In this document: one piece after another, positions 7,907 through 15,138 of the stretch
Layout of the letters: the number at the start of each line of letters is the position of its first letter
Position numbering within the stretch: position 1 is the first letter of the stretch
Source: a virus
IMG/VR virus record: IMGVR_UViG_3300027852_000023
Location: 1 to 40,625 of that record
DNA: 40,625 nt
Reading direction: 5' to 3' (one strand)
The notes under the pieces: model-generated
Database searches by the model: none
What the model was told of the DNA's origin: nothing
Seen by the model: the letters and a program-made list of their open reading frames with translations, nothing else
Position numbers and translations under genes: made by a program

Positions 7907-8426
7907 CCTCTTCCTCCTCGCGTTTCAGTATGTGTGTTATTGTTACTGGCTTAATTTCTATTGGCACTTTGTTCTCAGCAAACAATCCGTGCGCCTTGCC
8001 TATCAACTCCAATGCTCTTTGAGAGCTGTATAGTTTTACTTTAGTTCCGTATGCTGACGGCGTGATTGATTCAATTAAGTGGAGCTTACCTTTCTCTTTT
8101 GCCTTTAGAAGATTAAGATGGTAGACTGGTATCATAAGGCCTGGCTTCAATCTGGATTCAACCATTTCTATATCATAACAATCTTCAAGTGTTCCATGCG
8201 CCTGCTCTGACAATAGCTTCAACGCCTCATCAGCAGACATGCACATTTCTTTTACACGCTCCGCTATTATATCGGAAATGTTATCATTGGTTATCAAGCG
8301 GTGACCAGCAACCCTCGCCGACTTCTCAGAATATCCCGCCTTTATTGCCGCTTTAGTAGCGTTCCAGCACTGTAAATACTCGTTGATGAATGCTTCTTGC
8401 TTTTTACTTATTCTTTTACTTGCCAT
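7899..8426 (-). CDS. terS: Terminase small subunit (Terminase_2 type)
   Basis: 175 residues. The N-terminal helix-turn-helix region KKQEAFINEYLQCWNATKAA and AIKAGYSEKSARVAGHRL is diagnostic of the Terminase_2/XtmA family that recognises the packaging site. A helical oligomerisation core follows (MSADEALKLLSEQAHG). The C-terminus is acidic (KREEEEDE) and overlaps the next gene. Confidence 0.92.
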   Translation of the reverse strand: MASKRISKKQEAFINEYLQCWNATKAAIKAGYSEKSARVAGHRLITNDNISDIIAERVKEMCMSADEALKLLSEQAHGTLEDCYDIEMVESRLKPGLMIPVYHLNLLKAKEKGKLHLIESITPSAYGTKVKLYSSQRALELIGKAHGLFAENKVPIEIKPVTITHILKREEEEDE

Positions 8427-8615
8427 TTATCTAGTGTCTTTTGTGATAATCTCTAGTTTATATTTTTCTATTCCGCACCTTTCTACGACTTCACAACCGA
8501 AAACACACCTTCCTTTACAAACTTCTACGGTATCGCCAATCTTCAGTGTTTTCCAGATATGTCGATAAAAATATTGCCCTACCTTTTTATGAACCAGTTT
8601 AGTTCGCTTGGGCAT
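8427..8615 (-). CDS. Small basic protein upstream of terS
   Basis: 62 residues, MPKRTKLVHKKVGQYFYRHI followed by IGDTVEVCKGRCVFGCEVVERCG. A beta-rich, cysteine-containing core and basic ends suggest a small nucleic-acid or metal-binding protein. It ends directly before the terS start codon. No family recognised. Confidence 0.6.
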   Translation of the reverse strand: MPKRTKLVHKKVGQYFYRHIWKTLKIGDTVEVCKGRCVFGCEVVERCGIEKYKLEIITKDTR

Positions 8616-8819
8616 CTATTCCTCAATAAAGCCTTCTGGGGACGAGTCTGGGTCTGGGACACGAGTATTCCATTGGTTTGTGACACTTGAAAGAGATAAA
8701 TCTTCATCTAATGTTCCTATGCCACAATTTCCACACCTGACAATATAATCCTGGCCTATTGACCATTGATAATATTCTGCCTTTCCGCCACAAAACGGAC
8801 ACGGCAATAGTTTATCCAT
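8616..8819 (-). CDS. Lar-like zinc-ribbon protein
   Basis: 67 residues from ATG 8819 (a TTG two codons earlier is less likely). LLPCPFCGGKAEYYQ, CGNCG and QWNTRVPDP match the Lar-type (restriction alleviation) family: CPFCG, then C..CG, then WNTR. Known Lar proteins modulate host type I restriction, but most small phage members are untested. A paralog is at 11681-12031. Confidence 0.78.
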   Translation of the reverse strand: MDKLLPCPFCGGKAEYYQWSIGQDYIVRCGNCGIGTLDEDLSLSSVTNQWNTRVPDPDSSPEGFIEE

Positions 8820-8835
8820 TCTCAACCCTCACCTT

Positions 8836-9063
8836 TCATAACGCACCCTCAGCCCTTATAGCTGACTGCAGCCCAGTTTTCAGCTCTTTTAGATAGTCAA
8901 ACTGTACCCGAATTGTATCATATTGTGCTTTAACTGCGAAATACTCCCTACTTTTAGACGCTAATTCGCCCTTAATTGACACCATTTCTGCGATAGTGCG
9001 CTCTAATAGCTTTACTTTCTGGTCGTATTCGAGAGCGTAGACGTCCGGTATTAATTCAGCCAT
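8836..9063 (-). CDS. Small coiled-coil protein
   Basis: 75 residues, almost wholly helical (KLLERTIAEMVSIKGELASK, then QFDYLKELKTGLQSAIRAEG). AAAGG lies about 15 bases upstream and a TATAAT sequence lies 12 bases before the ATG, too close for an ordinary leader. Function unknown. Confidence 0.6.
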   Translation of the reverse strand: MAELIPDVYALEYDQKVKLLERTIAEMVSIKGELASKSREYFAVKAQYDTIRVQFDYLKELKTGLQSAIRAEGAL

Positions 9064-9075
9064 ATCTATATTATA

Positions 9076-9222
9076 CTACCTTTCACATTCTTTATTATTC
9101 AAATCAAATCTTCGCCATTCCCCATCAATACGCCACATCATATACCGCTCCTCGTGATAGTATTCATCAAGTATCATCAGCTGATCGCCAACAGCACCAA
9201 TATAATGAGCATCACGCCACAC
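9076..9222 (-). CDS. Small hypothetical protein with GTG start
   Basis: 48 residues: VWRDAHYIGAVGDQLMILDE then YMMWRIDGEWRRFDL. The start is a GTG at 9222, with GAGGGG about 12 bases upstream, overlapping the end of the preceding small membrane-protein gene in another frame. The regular YIG...DE...MWRIDGEW pattern looks like a real small fold. Unknown function. Confidence 0.5.
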   Translation of the reverse strand: MWRDAHYIGAVGDQLMILDEYYHEERYMMWRIDGEWRRFDLNNKECER

Positions 9223-9326
9223 ATGATTATTGTTCCCCTCGCTTGGTCTGCCCGATAATGCATGAAGTCATATATAGCGTTTTGTAGTTCTTCGGCGTCT
9301 TCATCTGTAAAATTATCTGGGAACAT
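9177..9326 (-). CDS. Small single-span membrane protein
   Basis: 49 residues with AAGGAG before ATG 9326. An acidic N-terminus (MFPDNFTDEDAEELQNAIYD) leads to one C-terminal hydrophobic helix (IIMCGVMLIILVLLAIS). Tail-anchored topology is expected. Function unknown. Confidence 0.6.
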   Translation of the reverse strand: MFPDNFTDEDAEELQNAIYDFMHYRADQARGTIIMCGVMLIILVLLAIS

Positions 9327-9335
9327 TTTTACTCC

Positions 9336-9581
9336 TTATTTAAATATTACAGCGGGGTCAGAGTTACCCTCGAACACGCAACTCACAACTACCTGGTTAT
9401 TTCCAATAATAGTTAGCGTTTCTGAAATCACCTTATCATTAATTAGCTTTGGGTCTAAAATAATCTTATCCTTGTTGTTGCGTAAGAACTCAACCATCTC
9501 ACCAGTTGCCTGATATTTCATGTCCCGCTTTAGTCTCTCTTGCCCTTTTTTAGTTAGTATCTGAATTCCAAATATGTTCAT
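9336..9581 (-). CDS. Hypothetical early protein
   Basis: 81 residues, GGAGG before ATG 9581. Basic helical N-terminal half (TKKGQERLKRDMKYQATGEM) and beta-rich C-terminal half. No recognisable family. Confidence 0.55.
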   Translation of the reverse strand: MNIFGIQILTKKGQERLKRDMKYQATGEMVEFLRNNKDKIILDPKLINDKVISETLTIIGNNQVVVSCVFEGNSDPAVIFK

Positions 9582-9582
9582 A

Positions 9583-9843
9583 TCAATCCTCCATTATTTT
9601 CATACAATTTTCAAAACTCTCTACTCGGTCAATTTGCCCTTTCCATGAAGCGTGCAGTTCTTTTTGATTAGGCCTCAATTCTTTGTCTATTCGTTTAATT
9701 TCAAATAAGTAGTTCTTTCCTCGCCAGCCCACTATTATATCAACCTCACACGTTGCAGATATGACAAGCACAGAACAGCCGATCGATCGCAACTCTTTAA
9801 CAATTCCGGCTTGATTCGAGTCACTACGCTGTCTATTATACAT
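9583..9843 (-). CDS. VRR-NUC-like nuclease
   Basis: 86 residues. The order RQRSDSNQAGIVKELRSIGC, then CEVDIIVGWRGKNYLFEIKR, then RPNQKELHASW fits the small phage VRR-NUC fold of the PD-(D/E)xK superfamily: helix, Asp of EVDII, E-x-K of FEIK, then the Gln helix. Such proteins are often Holliday-junction or structure-specific nucleases in phage replication modules. It sits next to an HNH gene, ahead of packaging genes. The family call is from motif order only. Confidence 0.7.
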   Translation of the reverse strand: MYNRQRSDSNQAGIVKELRSIGCSVLVISATCEVDIIVGWRGKNYLFEIKRIDKELRPNQKELHASWKGQIDRVESFENCMKIMED

Positions 9844-9860
9844 TTGATTCTAATAGTGAT

Positions 9861-10163
9861 TTATTCACCAAACCCCTCCCTCCTCCATTCACTCACCTGC
9901 TTATTCCAACTCTCCATATCATACCCATCGCTTTCCCTTTTCTTCCAGTGGCGCATCTTTGTTGCGCGACTGTTCCCGTTTCCATTGTACCCGCAGTTAC
10001 AAGCAGGGCAGGATGATTGGCAATTCTCAAAAGTATCGTAAATGTCGCCGTGCTGATGGTAAAGACAATGGTTCACTTGGCTGGCGGGAGCAATGCCGCA
10101 TACCTCGCAGACGGGATAGCGAGATAATAGTAATAACTTGAAGTCTTTATAATCCTTTTTCAA
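9861..10163 (-). CDS. HNH-type nuclease (zinc-bound)
   Basis: 100 residues. CEVCG, then SQVNHCLYHQHGDIYDTFEN, then CPACN carry the paired Cys-x2-Cys sites around an Asn-His HNH core. The rest is basic. It overlaps 10147-10515 by 17 bases. Phage HNH enzymes nick or cut DNA in packaging or replication, or spread as homing endonucleases. Its place inside a tightly packed operon suggests a resident function rather than an inserted homing gene. Confidence 0.72.
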   Translation of the reverse strand: MKKDYKDFKLLLLSRYPVCEVCGIAPASQVNHCLYHQHGDIYDTFENCQSSCPACNCGYNGNGNSRATKMRHWKKRESDGYDMESWNKQVSEWRREGFGE

Positions 10164-10515
10164 TGCGCTCCATAAGGGCTTTGTGTTGGTCGAGAACGCT
10201 CATTAATTCATCACAATCAACTCGTATTAAATATCCATCGTCTCCGAATTCGGTCATATCCTCGTTATGGGAAAATACAAATGATTCAATATTTCTCAAC
10301 AATCTAATTGCTCTCTCCCCATCTTCCAGTAATGCTCTGTTCTGCTTTCGGAGTGATTGCAGTTCTTCGAAAGCTGATATTTCATCTAATATCTGATTGT
10401 ATATTTTTCCGACTTCGGATTCATCATAAGTTTCGCTATAAGAGGCGTAAATTTTTCTGTTCCTGTTTCTATCAGCTATCAACTCTTCCAGCCTATCATC
10501 AGTTACTTTATTCAT
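10147..10515 (-). CDS. Coiled-coil early protein
   Basis: 122 residues from ATG 10515 (GTG at 10518 is the alternative; AGGA precedes both). Long acidic helices (ILDEISAFEELQSLRKQNRA, then LLRNIESFVF) and a C-terminal MSVLDQHKALMERIEKGL. Possible oligomeric scaffold; function unknown. Confidence 0.6.
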   Translation of the reverse strand: MNKVTDDRLEELIADRNRNRKIYASYSETYDESEVGKIYNQILDEISAFEELQSLRKQNRALLEDGERAIRLLRNIESFVFSHNEDMTEFGDDGYLIRVDCDELMSVLDQHKALMERIEKGL

Positions 10516-10690
10516 CACTCATCCTATTTGCATAATCATATCCCGCCATGATTGCATTTGCAAACCAACCAAGCATTGTGCCTCTATCTGTTGGTATTGA
10601 CGGGTTCTTGCTTATTGTTTTCATCCATTCATCTACCCATACTTTAGCGGAAAACTCATCATGTAAATTTACTTCTTTTGTCTTATTCAT
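10508..10690 (-). CDS. Small conserved phage protein (GTMLGWFANAIMAGYD type)
   Basis: 60 residues with GAGGAG before ATG 10690. The C-terminal RGTMLGWFANAIMAGYDYAN segment is a pattern I associate with small conserved phage early proteins of unknown role. It overlaps the next gene by 8 bases. Confidence 0.65.
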   Translation of the reverse strand: MNKTKEVNLHDEFSAKVWVDEWMKTISKNPSIPTDRGTMLGWFANAIMAGYDYANRMSDE

Positions 10691-10892
10691 TATTCACTCC
10701 TCGTGGCATTTCAGCCCACATAATAACATCTCCCCAAAAATCTTAGTTGTATTCGTCATACCATCTGCCTTTAGAAATAAAACCCTTGCTTATTGATGTA
10801 TCTAAAGCGTAGGTAGTTTTTACCAAATACACTCGGCTTTCGTCTTGCGGCTTCACATCTGGATAATCAAACCATACGATTGTTTCTTTCAT
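10683..10892 (-). pseudogene. DUF551-like small protein gene interrupted by an in-frame TAA
   Basis: ATG 10892 overlaps the upstream stop. The frame gives 49 residues (MKETIVWFDYPDVKPQDESR ... RWYDEYN) to a TAA at 10745-10743. The same frame then continues DFWGDVIMWAEMPRGVNNE to a TAA at 10683. The paralog at 14718-14918 (MKITLECHPYPECKPTHRGD ... DDYVIAWAEMPE) has the WAEMP ending uninterrupted. The gene is thus either freshly truncated, read through, or affected by a sequence error. Confidence 0.7.
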
Positions 10893-11107
10893 TGGTTTGT
10901 TTCCATCTCAAGCAAAGCAAGTATTATGTTTCTGGTTTTGGGATACGCAAAATATAGCGTCCCAAATATAAGCATAGCTAAATTCGCTGTTGCCAAGAAT
11001 AATCCAAACAACAATTTTTCAATTCCCAAGTCTTCTTTTGGCTTTTCAACTCTTGTCGCTAAAGATATTACTAAACACAATAACGCAAATTGTTCTATCT
11101 CATTCAT
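10889..11107 (-). CDS. Small membrane protein, two helices
   Basis: 72 residues. Two hydrophobic stretches (FALLCLVISLAT and LLFGLFLATANLAMLIFGTL) flank a charged loop (RVEKPKEDLGIEK). It overlaps both neighbours by 4 bases. Function unknown. Confidence 0.6.
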   Translation of the reverse strand: MNEIEQFALLCLVISLATRVEKPKEDLGIEKLLFGLFLATANLAMLIFGTLYFAYPKTRNIILALLEMETNQ

Positions 11108-11436
11108 CTCTCACCTCCGATAGCTTCTGCTATACATTCGCAGATTGCTTTGGGAAATTCTGTAATAGACACTACTGGACTAAAGTATATGTCTTCAATA
11201 TCCGCCCACCACTTGCGGCCGCCTTTGCTAATGTTCATATCTAACCTCATTTCATCCGCACACATCATCGCTTGATTCATGTCCTCTGTGGGATTCCATC
11301 TGAATCGCCACATAATAAATTTATCATCTTTTACATAGCAATCTGCTTCCCGTATTACTTGGTTGAACATCTCGCCATGTTTTACCAACTGCCATCCCAT
11401 CACTTCTGCCATCAGTTCATTTAGTTTGTTATTCAT
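11104..11436 (-). CDS. Phage ABA-sandwich-like protein
   Basis: 110 residues. The order GEMFNQVIREADCYVKDDKF, RWNPTEDMNQAMMCADEMRL, KWWADI and a C-terminal AICECIAEAIG resembles the phage ABA-sandwich family (W-x-P-S/T-x-D-x-x-Q-A). These proteins are common in phage early regions and have no assigned function. Confidence 0.65.
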   Translation of the reverse strand: MNNKLNELMAEVMGWQLVKHGEMFNQVIREADCYVKDDKFIMWRFRWNPTEDMNQAMMCADEMRLDMNISKGGRKWWADIEDIYFSPVVSITEFPKAICECIAEAIGGER

Positions 11437-11439
11437 TTT

Positions 11440-11514
11440 TCACCTCCACATAATCCACTTGCTAATTAGTGCAAATATCATTATCGCAATAAACATAATA
11501 TTATCTTCGCTCAT
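11440..11514 (-). CDS. 24-residue membrane peptide
   Basis: MSEDNIMFIAIMIFALISKW then IMWR, with AGAGGTG before the ATG. One transmembrane helix with an acidic N-end and a basic C-end. Both flanks couple tightly to neighbouring genes, which supports it as a real micro-gene. Confidence 0.5.
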   Translation of the reverse strand: MSEDNIMFIAIMIFALISKWIMWR

Positions 11515-11684
11515 TCTTTCACCTCTGGTTGATATTTCCAATCGCCTTTTACAATATTTACAATCCCATGCCTTGCTAATATATATAAACAAGAAACATG
11601 CCCTTTGCCAATTCCCGTATCACAACCATAATAATTAGTTTTGCGTATTATCTCTTTTATGGCTTCTTTAACATTTTCTTTCAT
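11511..11684 (-). CDS. Hypothetical small protein
   Basis: 57 residues (MKENVKEAIKEIIRKTNYYG ... CLYILARHGIVNIVKGDW). It starts in an ATGA overlap with the Lar-like gene and has GGAGG upstream. Compact helical fold likely; no family recognised. Confidence 0.58.
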   Translation of the reverse strand: MKENVKEAIKEIIRKTNYYGCDTGIGKGHVSCLYILARHGIVNIVKGDWKYQPEVKE

Positions 11685-12031
11685 TTTTTCGCCTCCGGTA
11701 TATGCTTGTAGATAATGTCAAGTGTCCCTTTTGCAACACCAAGCATAGCCATATATGCTGTTTTATTATTTGCAGATATTTTTGCTTTTTCCATTCTTGA
11801 TATTGAGTGCTTTATATCTTTTATAACTTCCTTGAGGCGTGGGTCTGGGGTGCGGGTGTTCCATTTTTCTACTGCTAATTCTTTTGTTCCGCATGGTCCA
11901 TTATTGTATGAAAGATAGCAGTTATCACAACTTACCCAAAACATAGTACGCTTACGATCTACACCATATTTTGATGTGGTTATATAAGCGCAATCTTCCC
12001 CACAAAACGGACAAGGCAATAATTTAGTCAT
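11681..12031 (-). CDS. Lar-like zinc-ribbon protein with helical extension
   Basis: 116 residues. LLPCPFCGEDCAYI, CDNCYLSY and VEKWNTRTPDP repeat the Lar-like layout of the gene at 8616-8819; the shared WNTRxPDP points to common origin. A helical tail follows (KDIKHSISRMEKAKISANNK). It starts inside the end of the upstream zinc protein. A role in restriction alleviation is possible but untested. Confidence 0.75.
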   Translation of the reverse strand: MTKLLPCPFCGEDCAYITTSKYGVDRKRTMFWVSCDNCYLSYNNGPCGTKELAVEKWNTRTPDPRLKEVIKDIKHSISRMEKAKISANNKTAYMAMLGVAKGTLDIIYKHIPEAKK

Positions 12032-12320
12032 CGTGTGCCTCCCATTGGTTACAGCCGAAGTCTTTTTCTACAATAAATGGTTTTCTAAATTGAAAAGAGT
12101 ATTTTGTCATTAATGGGCACCTACACCACTTGCCAGCCCACCACTTACAAGTCTTGCAGGTGCGCTCTGTTTCCGTCTTTGATAATCTCTTTGTGACTTC
12201 TCGCTGTTTCTTTTTCACATACCGCCCATTGTTATAATTTGGATTGTTATGACATCTCGGACACTCTTTATCAGATTCTTTCAATCGCTTGCCACAATTT
12301 GTACAGGTAATTTCAGCCAT
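12024..12320 (-). CDS. Double zinc-ribbon protein
   Basis: 98 residues from ATG 12320 (TGATG overlap with the upstream stop). First ribbon CTNCGKRLKESDKECPRC; second CKTCKWWAGKWC with further cysteines, CRCPL and FGCNQW. Between them lies a basic linker (KKKQREVTKRLSK). A nucleic-acid-binding role is plausible. Confidence 0.68.
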   Translation of the reverse strand: MAEITCTNCGKRLKESDKECPRCHNNPNYNNGRYVKKKQREVTKRLSKTETERTCKTCKWWAGKWCRCPLMTKYSFQFRKPFIVEKDFGCNQWEAHDD

Positions 12321-12526
12321 CACATCCTCCTCAATACTTTATAAATAAGCTCAATTCCCATATTCTTGCTCGCCTGCGAATTGCTCCTGTCATTCACGTA
12401 CTTGATATAATTGGCAATCAGCCCATCCACGCTCTCTTTATCATGGTGATACAGGTTAGCATACCACCGCTTTGCCCGTTCTAATTCTACCTTACTGTCA
12501 GCACTTGGTTTGTATTTCGGTTTCAT
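12320..12526 (-). CDS. Small basic helical protein
   Basis: 68 residues (MKPKYKPSADSKVELERAKR ... NMGIELIYKVLRRM). It lies between the methyltransferase and the zinc-ribbon gene with end-to-end overlaps. Function unknown. Confidence 0.6.
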   Translation of the reverse strand: MKPKYKPSADSKVELERAKRWYANLYHHDKESVDGLIANYIKYVNDRSNSQASKNMGIELIYKVLRRM

Positions 12527-13587
12527 TAATCAACCTCCAATAATCTCATCTGTTGGCTTGCTTTGTATGTTCTTTTCTCGGCCATCTTCACATATTCAGG
12601 GTTCAATTCAATCCCTATAAAATCCCGGCCAAACCTCGCACACACTACGCCCGTTGTACCACTTCCGCAGAATGGATCCATAACTATCCCACCTTTTCTG
12701 GACCCGGCCAGTATGCAAGGTTCAATTAGTTTTTCAGGAAATACAGCAAAGTGAGCTTCTTTGAATGGCTTTGTATTTACGGTCCAGACTGTACGTTTAT
12801 TTCTACCCTTGCCAGAATAAATATCTTGGCCATGATGTTGTGGATTCTCTGTATTGTCTTTTGTTTTATATCCCCTGACCTTTGGCAACTTATCAATATC
12901 CACCTTACCCATATAGTTTTTTAGATGATTTTGAGGACCACCAGGATAACCTCTATCTCCATCGCCATTCCATCCTCTTGTCAATCTTTCAACACTATTC
13001 TTCTTTTGGTTTTCCATTATCGCTTCGTTATCATAATAATATTTCTTATTCTTCGACAACAGGAATATGTACTCATGGCTTTTGGTCGGCCTATCCTTCA
13101 CACTTTCGGGCATTGGGTTGGGTTTATGCCAGATAATGTCTGAGCGGAGATACCATCCATCCGCTTGTAGTGCGAATGCTACTCGCCAGGGGATACCAAT
13201 TAGGTCTTTAGGTTTTATTCCACAGCCTTTCAATACCCTTTTCTTTTCACTTGCAGATTGAGCATTCCTATAACCCCTGTTATTTCTAATTGCTTTTCCC
13301 TGAAAGCCACCAACATTTTCTACATTTCCTGTTCCATGAGAGTTGTAAGAATCTCCTAAATTTAACCAAACAGTTCCGCCATCTCTCAACACCCGCTTGA
13401 CTTCTCTGAATACTTCTACCAGTTTATTGACGTATTCTTCTGGAGTTTGCTCAAGTCCGATTTGTCCCTCTACTCCGTAATCACGCAAGCCATAGTAAGG
13501 GGGGCTGGTTACACACATATCCACAGTACCAGCGTCAAGCGTTTTCATCACTTCTATTGCATCGCCTTGCAGGATTTTATAGGTCAT
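12526..13587 (-). CDS. DNA methyltransferase, class beta (SPPY, probable N4-cytosine)
   Basis: 353 residues from ATG 13587 (TGATG overlap with the replication gene; in-frame TTG codons lie just upstream). Catalytic motif IV TSPPYYGLRDYG is at residues 27-38 and the S-adenosylmethionine-binding motif I DPFCGSGTTG is near the C-terminus, so the order IV then I is the beta class. SPPY favours N4-cytosine over N6-adenine. No cognate nuclease is adjacent, so it is an orphan enzyme, likely protecting phage DNA from host restriction. Its 5' 88 bases are duplicated at 14641-14728. Confidence 0.9.
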   Translation of the reverse strand: MTYKILQGDAIEVMKTLDAGTVDMCVTSPPYYGLRDYGVEGQIGLEQTPEEYVNKLVEVFREVKRVLRDGGTVWLNLGDSYNSHGTGNVENVGGFQGKAIRNNRGYRNAQSASEKKRVLKGCGIKPKDLIGIPWRVAFALQADGWYLRSDIIWHKPNPMPESVKDRPTKSHEYIFLLSKNKKYYYDNEAIMENQKKNSVERLTRGWNGDGDRGYPGGPQNHLKNYMGKVDIDKLPKVRGYKTKDNTENPQHHGQDIYSGKGRNKRTVWTVNTKPFKEAHFAVFPEKLIEPCILAGSRKGGIVMDPFCGSGTTGVVCARFGRDFIGIELNPEYVKMAEKRTYKASQQMRLLEVD

Positions 13588-13589
13588 CA
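13500..13589. repeat. 90-bp duplicated segment, copy 1 (methyltransferase start)
   Basis: Bases 13500-13589 match 14641-14730 with 3 differences. This copy is the functional 5' end of the methyltransferase. Confidence 0.92.
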
Positions 13590-14402
13590 ACAACTCCCAA
13601 CCTCTCCATATTCACCTTTGATGTAACGCTGGTAATCTTCCTGATCTGGTGTCTTTTGTCTCGCCTTTCGCATATTCATTTCTGCAATAACAGATTCCCC
13701 AATAGACAAGAACCGGACACATTTGTATTTATCGCTACCGTTCAGGAAATCAACCGCACTAATAATGTCCTCGTTGGTGACACCTGCAGCTATAAGTGAT
13801 TCTGACAGTTCCTTTGCTCCCTTTCCTGCCTTTAGTTTAGTGTAATCAGTAAAAGTTTTTATTAAATTGGGGGCGTTGTTGTTGAGAGAATCATTATCTA
13901 CAACTTCATCTTCATTAATATCTTCATTACTTCTTTTATTATCTTCTTTTATCTTATGCGTTTCGGTATCGATAGGGATGTTATTCTCTTTGTCTACTGT
14001 ATCGATAGGGTATCTATACCCATATAAATATTCATATTTCTGTATACATACGGTCTTTGGTTTGCAGTCACAAATTGATTCAATATCAATATTTATTCTC
14101 GTAACCACTTTTGGGGATCTGCTAAAGTGTCTTTTGAATTGATTGACAACAAAATAAATGTTACCCTCTTTGATTATCTTCCCTGCTTTCTGGAATTTCT
14201 CAACCGCTTTGTTGATATATTCTTTTTCAAGCCCGGTATGAAAGATTATCTGTTTTGTGCTTATTTCATACAATCCACATAGTGAAGTTCTTGCGTTGCT
14301 GAATAGATAAATAAACAACAATTTTTCATCTGATTCAAGATCAAGAACAAACGGATCGTCCCACATTTCCGGGTGTATTTGTCTGTATCCTGCATTACTC
14401 AT
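13587..14402 (-). CDS. Replication initiator / replisome organiser-like protein
   Basis: 271 residues. ATG 14402 is chosen for its GGGGGG sequence and the 8-base overlap with the upstream gene; the longer frame to 14447 has no signal. The N-terminal winged-helix part (YRQIHPEMWDDPFVLDLESD, EKLLFIYLFSNARTSLCGLY, ISTKQIIFHTGL) is typical of phage replisome organisers. A polar Asn/Asp/Glu linker follows, then a small helical C-terminal domain (LKAGKGAKELSESLIAAGVT). It probably binds the origin and recruits host replication proteins. No helicase loader is seen next to it. Repeats inside the gene may be the origin. Confidence 0.75.
   Translation of the reverse strand: MSNAGYRQIHPEMWDDPFVLDLESDEKLLFIYLFSNARTSLCGLYEISTKQIIFHTGLEKEYINKAVEKFQKAGKIIKEGNIYFVVNQFKRHFSRSPKVVTRINIDIESICDCKPKTVCIQKYEYLYGYRYPIDTVDKENNIPIDTETHKIKEDNKRSNEDINEDEVVDNDSLNNNAPNLIKTFTDYTKLKAGKGAKELSESLIAAGVTNEDIISAVDFLNGSDKYKCVRFLSIGESVIAEMNMRKARQKTPDQEDYQRYIKGEYGEVGSC
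13966..14010. repeat. Candidate iterons inside the replication gene
   Basis: GTATCGATAGGG occurs at 13966-13977 and 13999-14010, 33 bp apart, in the A/T-rich part of the gene coding for the polar linker. The core TATCGATA is palindromic. Placement inside the initiator gene recalls the lambda O arrangement. They also encode a repeated PIDT peptide, so coding repetition is an alternative reading. Confidence 0.45.
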
Positions 14403-14577
14403 AAATACCCCCCAAATAATCCACAACGTACTTAATCGCCCGGTCATAGTCGGTGAAGCTCAGGCTCATGTCACGGATCGCCCACTTCATACGCTCATAA
14501 TCCTGATAACTTTTAGATCCATGCTCAATACGTTTTATGTCTAATAGTGTTTGAATGTCATCCAGTAGTCTGTCCAT
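14395..14577 (-). CDS. Small acidic helical protein
   Basis: 60 residues (MDRLLDDIQTLLDIKRIEHG ... DYDRAIKYVVDYLGG), AGAGGTG before the ATG. It is translationally coupled to the replication protein. Unknown function. Confidence 0.62.
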   Translation of the reverse strand: MDRLLDDIQTLLDIKRIEHGSKSYQDYERMKWAIRDMSLSFTDYDRAIKYVVDYLGGIYE

Positions 14578-14578
14578 A

Positions 14579-14728
14579 TCACCTCTTAAATAAACCAGCC
14601 TCCCAATTTACCATGCAAGCTGTTGAGAACACGCACGTATGGGGGCTGGTTACGCACATATCCACAGTACCAGCGTCAAGCGTTTTCATTACTTCTATTG
14701 CATCGCCTTGCAGAATTTTATAGGTCAT
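14579..14728 (-). pseudogene. 5' remnant of a duplicated DNA methyltransferase gene
   Basis: ATG 14728 opens MTYKILQGDAIEVMKTLDAG TVDMCVTSP, the same as the start of the methyltransferase at 12526-13587, then switches to unrelated sequence exactly before the second Pro of the catalytic TSPPY and stops after 49 codons. Only the 90 bp at 14641-14730 are homologous. It keeps an overlapping start (ACTGATGACC) with the gene at 14718-14918, so it may still be translated into a non-catalytic peptide. Confidence 0.85.
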
Positions 14729-14730
14729 CA
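14641..14730. repeat. 90-bp duplicated segment, copy 2 (methyltransferase remnant)
   Basis: Partner of 13500-13589, 87 of 90 positions identical by eye. Divergence is low, so the duplication is recent or kept similar by recombination. Confidence 0.92.
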
Positions 14731-14918
14731 GTCAAACTCTCCGGCATTTCAGCCCATGCAATTACGTAATCATCTGCAAGCTCCCATCCAGCTCTCTGCC
14801 ACTCGACAACAGCGACTATATCGCTGTACGGGGATGGTCGCGTATATTGCACAAGGTAATCACCCCTGTGTGTCGGTTTACATTCCGGGTATGGATGACA
14901 TTCAAGTGTTATTTTCAT
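14718..14918 (-). CDS. DUF551-like small protein
   Basis: 66 residues from ATG 14918 (GGTGAG upstream); a GTG at 14933 would add five residues. MKITLECHPYPECKPTHRGD, a middle beta region with VVEWQRAGWELADD, then YVIAWAEMPESL follow the small phage DUF551-like layout: P...KP, YLV, W, WxxMPE. The interrupted gene at 10683-10892 is its paralog. No function is known. Confidence 0.65.
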   Translation of the reverse strand: MKITLECHPYPECKPTHRGDYLVQYTRPSPYSDIVAVVEWQRAGWELADDYVIAWAEMPESLTDDL

Positions 14919-14922
14919 TTTC

Positions 14923-15138
14923 TCACCACTCACCTATATCGCTTGATTCGATAATTCTGAATATATTTTCAGACATACCTTCCAAATCATCGGAAGGTGT
15001 ACAGTCAATACATTTCTCGTATGCTTTTGTAAATAACTTGTCCAATGGACTAAATTGCTTTTCGCCACAAACAGGACAATAAATTGACTGGCTTTTCATT
15101 ATTTCAGAACAATTTTTTGCAACCTCAACAATATTCAT
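14923..15138 (-). CDS. Small zinc-ribbon protein
   Basis: 71 residues with GAGGAC before ATG 15138. CPVCGEKQFSPLDKLFTKAY then EKCIDC give two Cys-x2-Cys pairs. The acidic C-terminus ends SSDIGEW. Function unknown. Confidence 0.65.
   Translation of the reverse strand: MNIVEVAKNCSEIMKSQSIYCPVCGEKQFSPLDKLFTKAYEKCIDCTPSDDLEGMSENIFRIIESSDIGEW

Noticed and set aside
9061-9090. Promoter GTAGTATAATATAG before 8836-9063
   Set aside because: It is 12 bases from the ATG and lacks a spaced -35; it would need a leaderless start.
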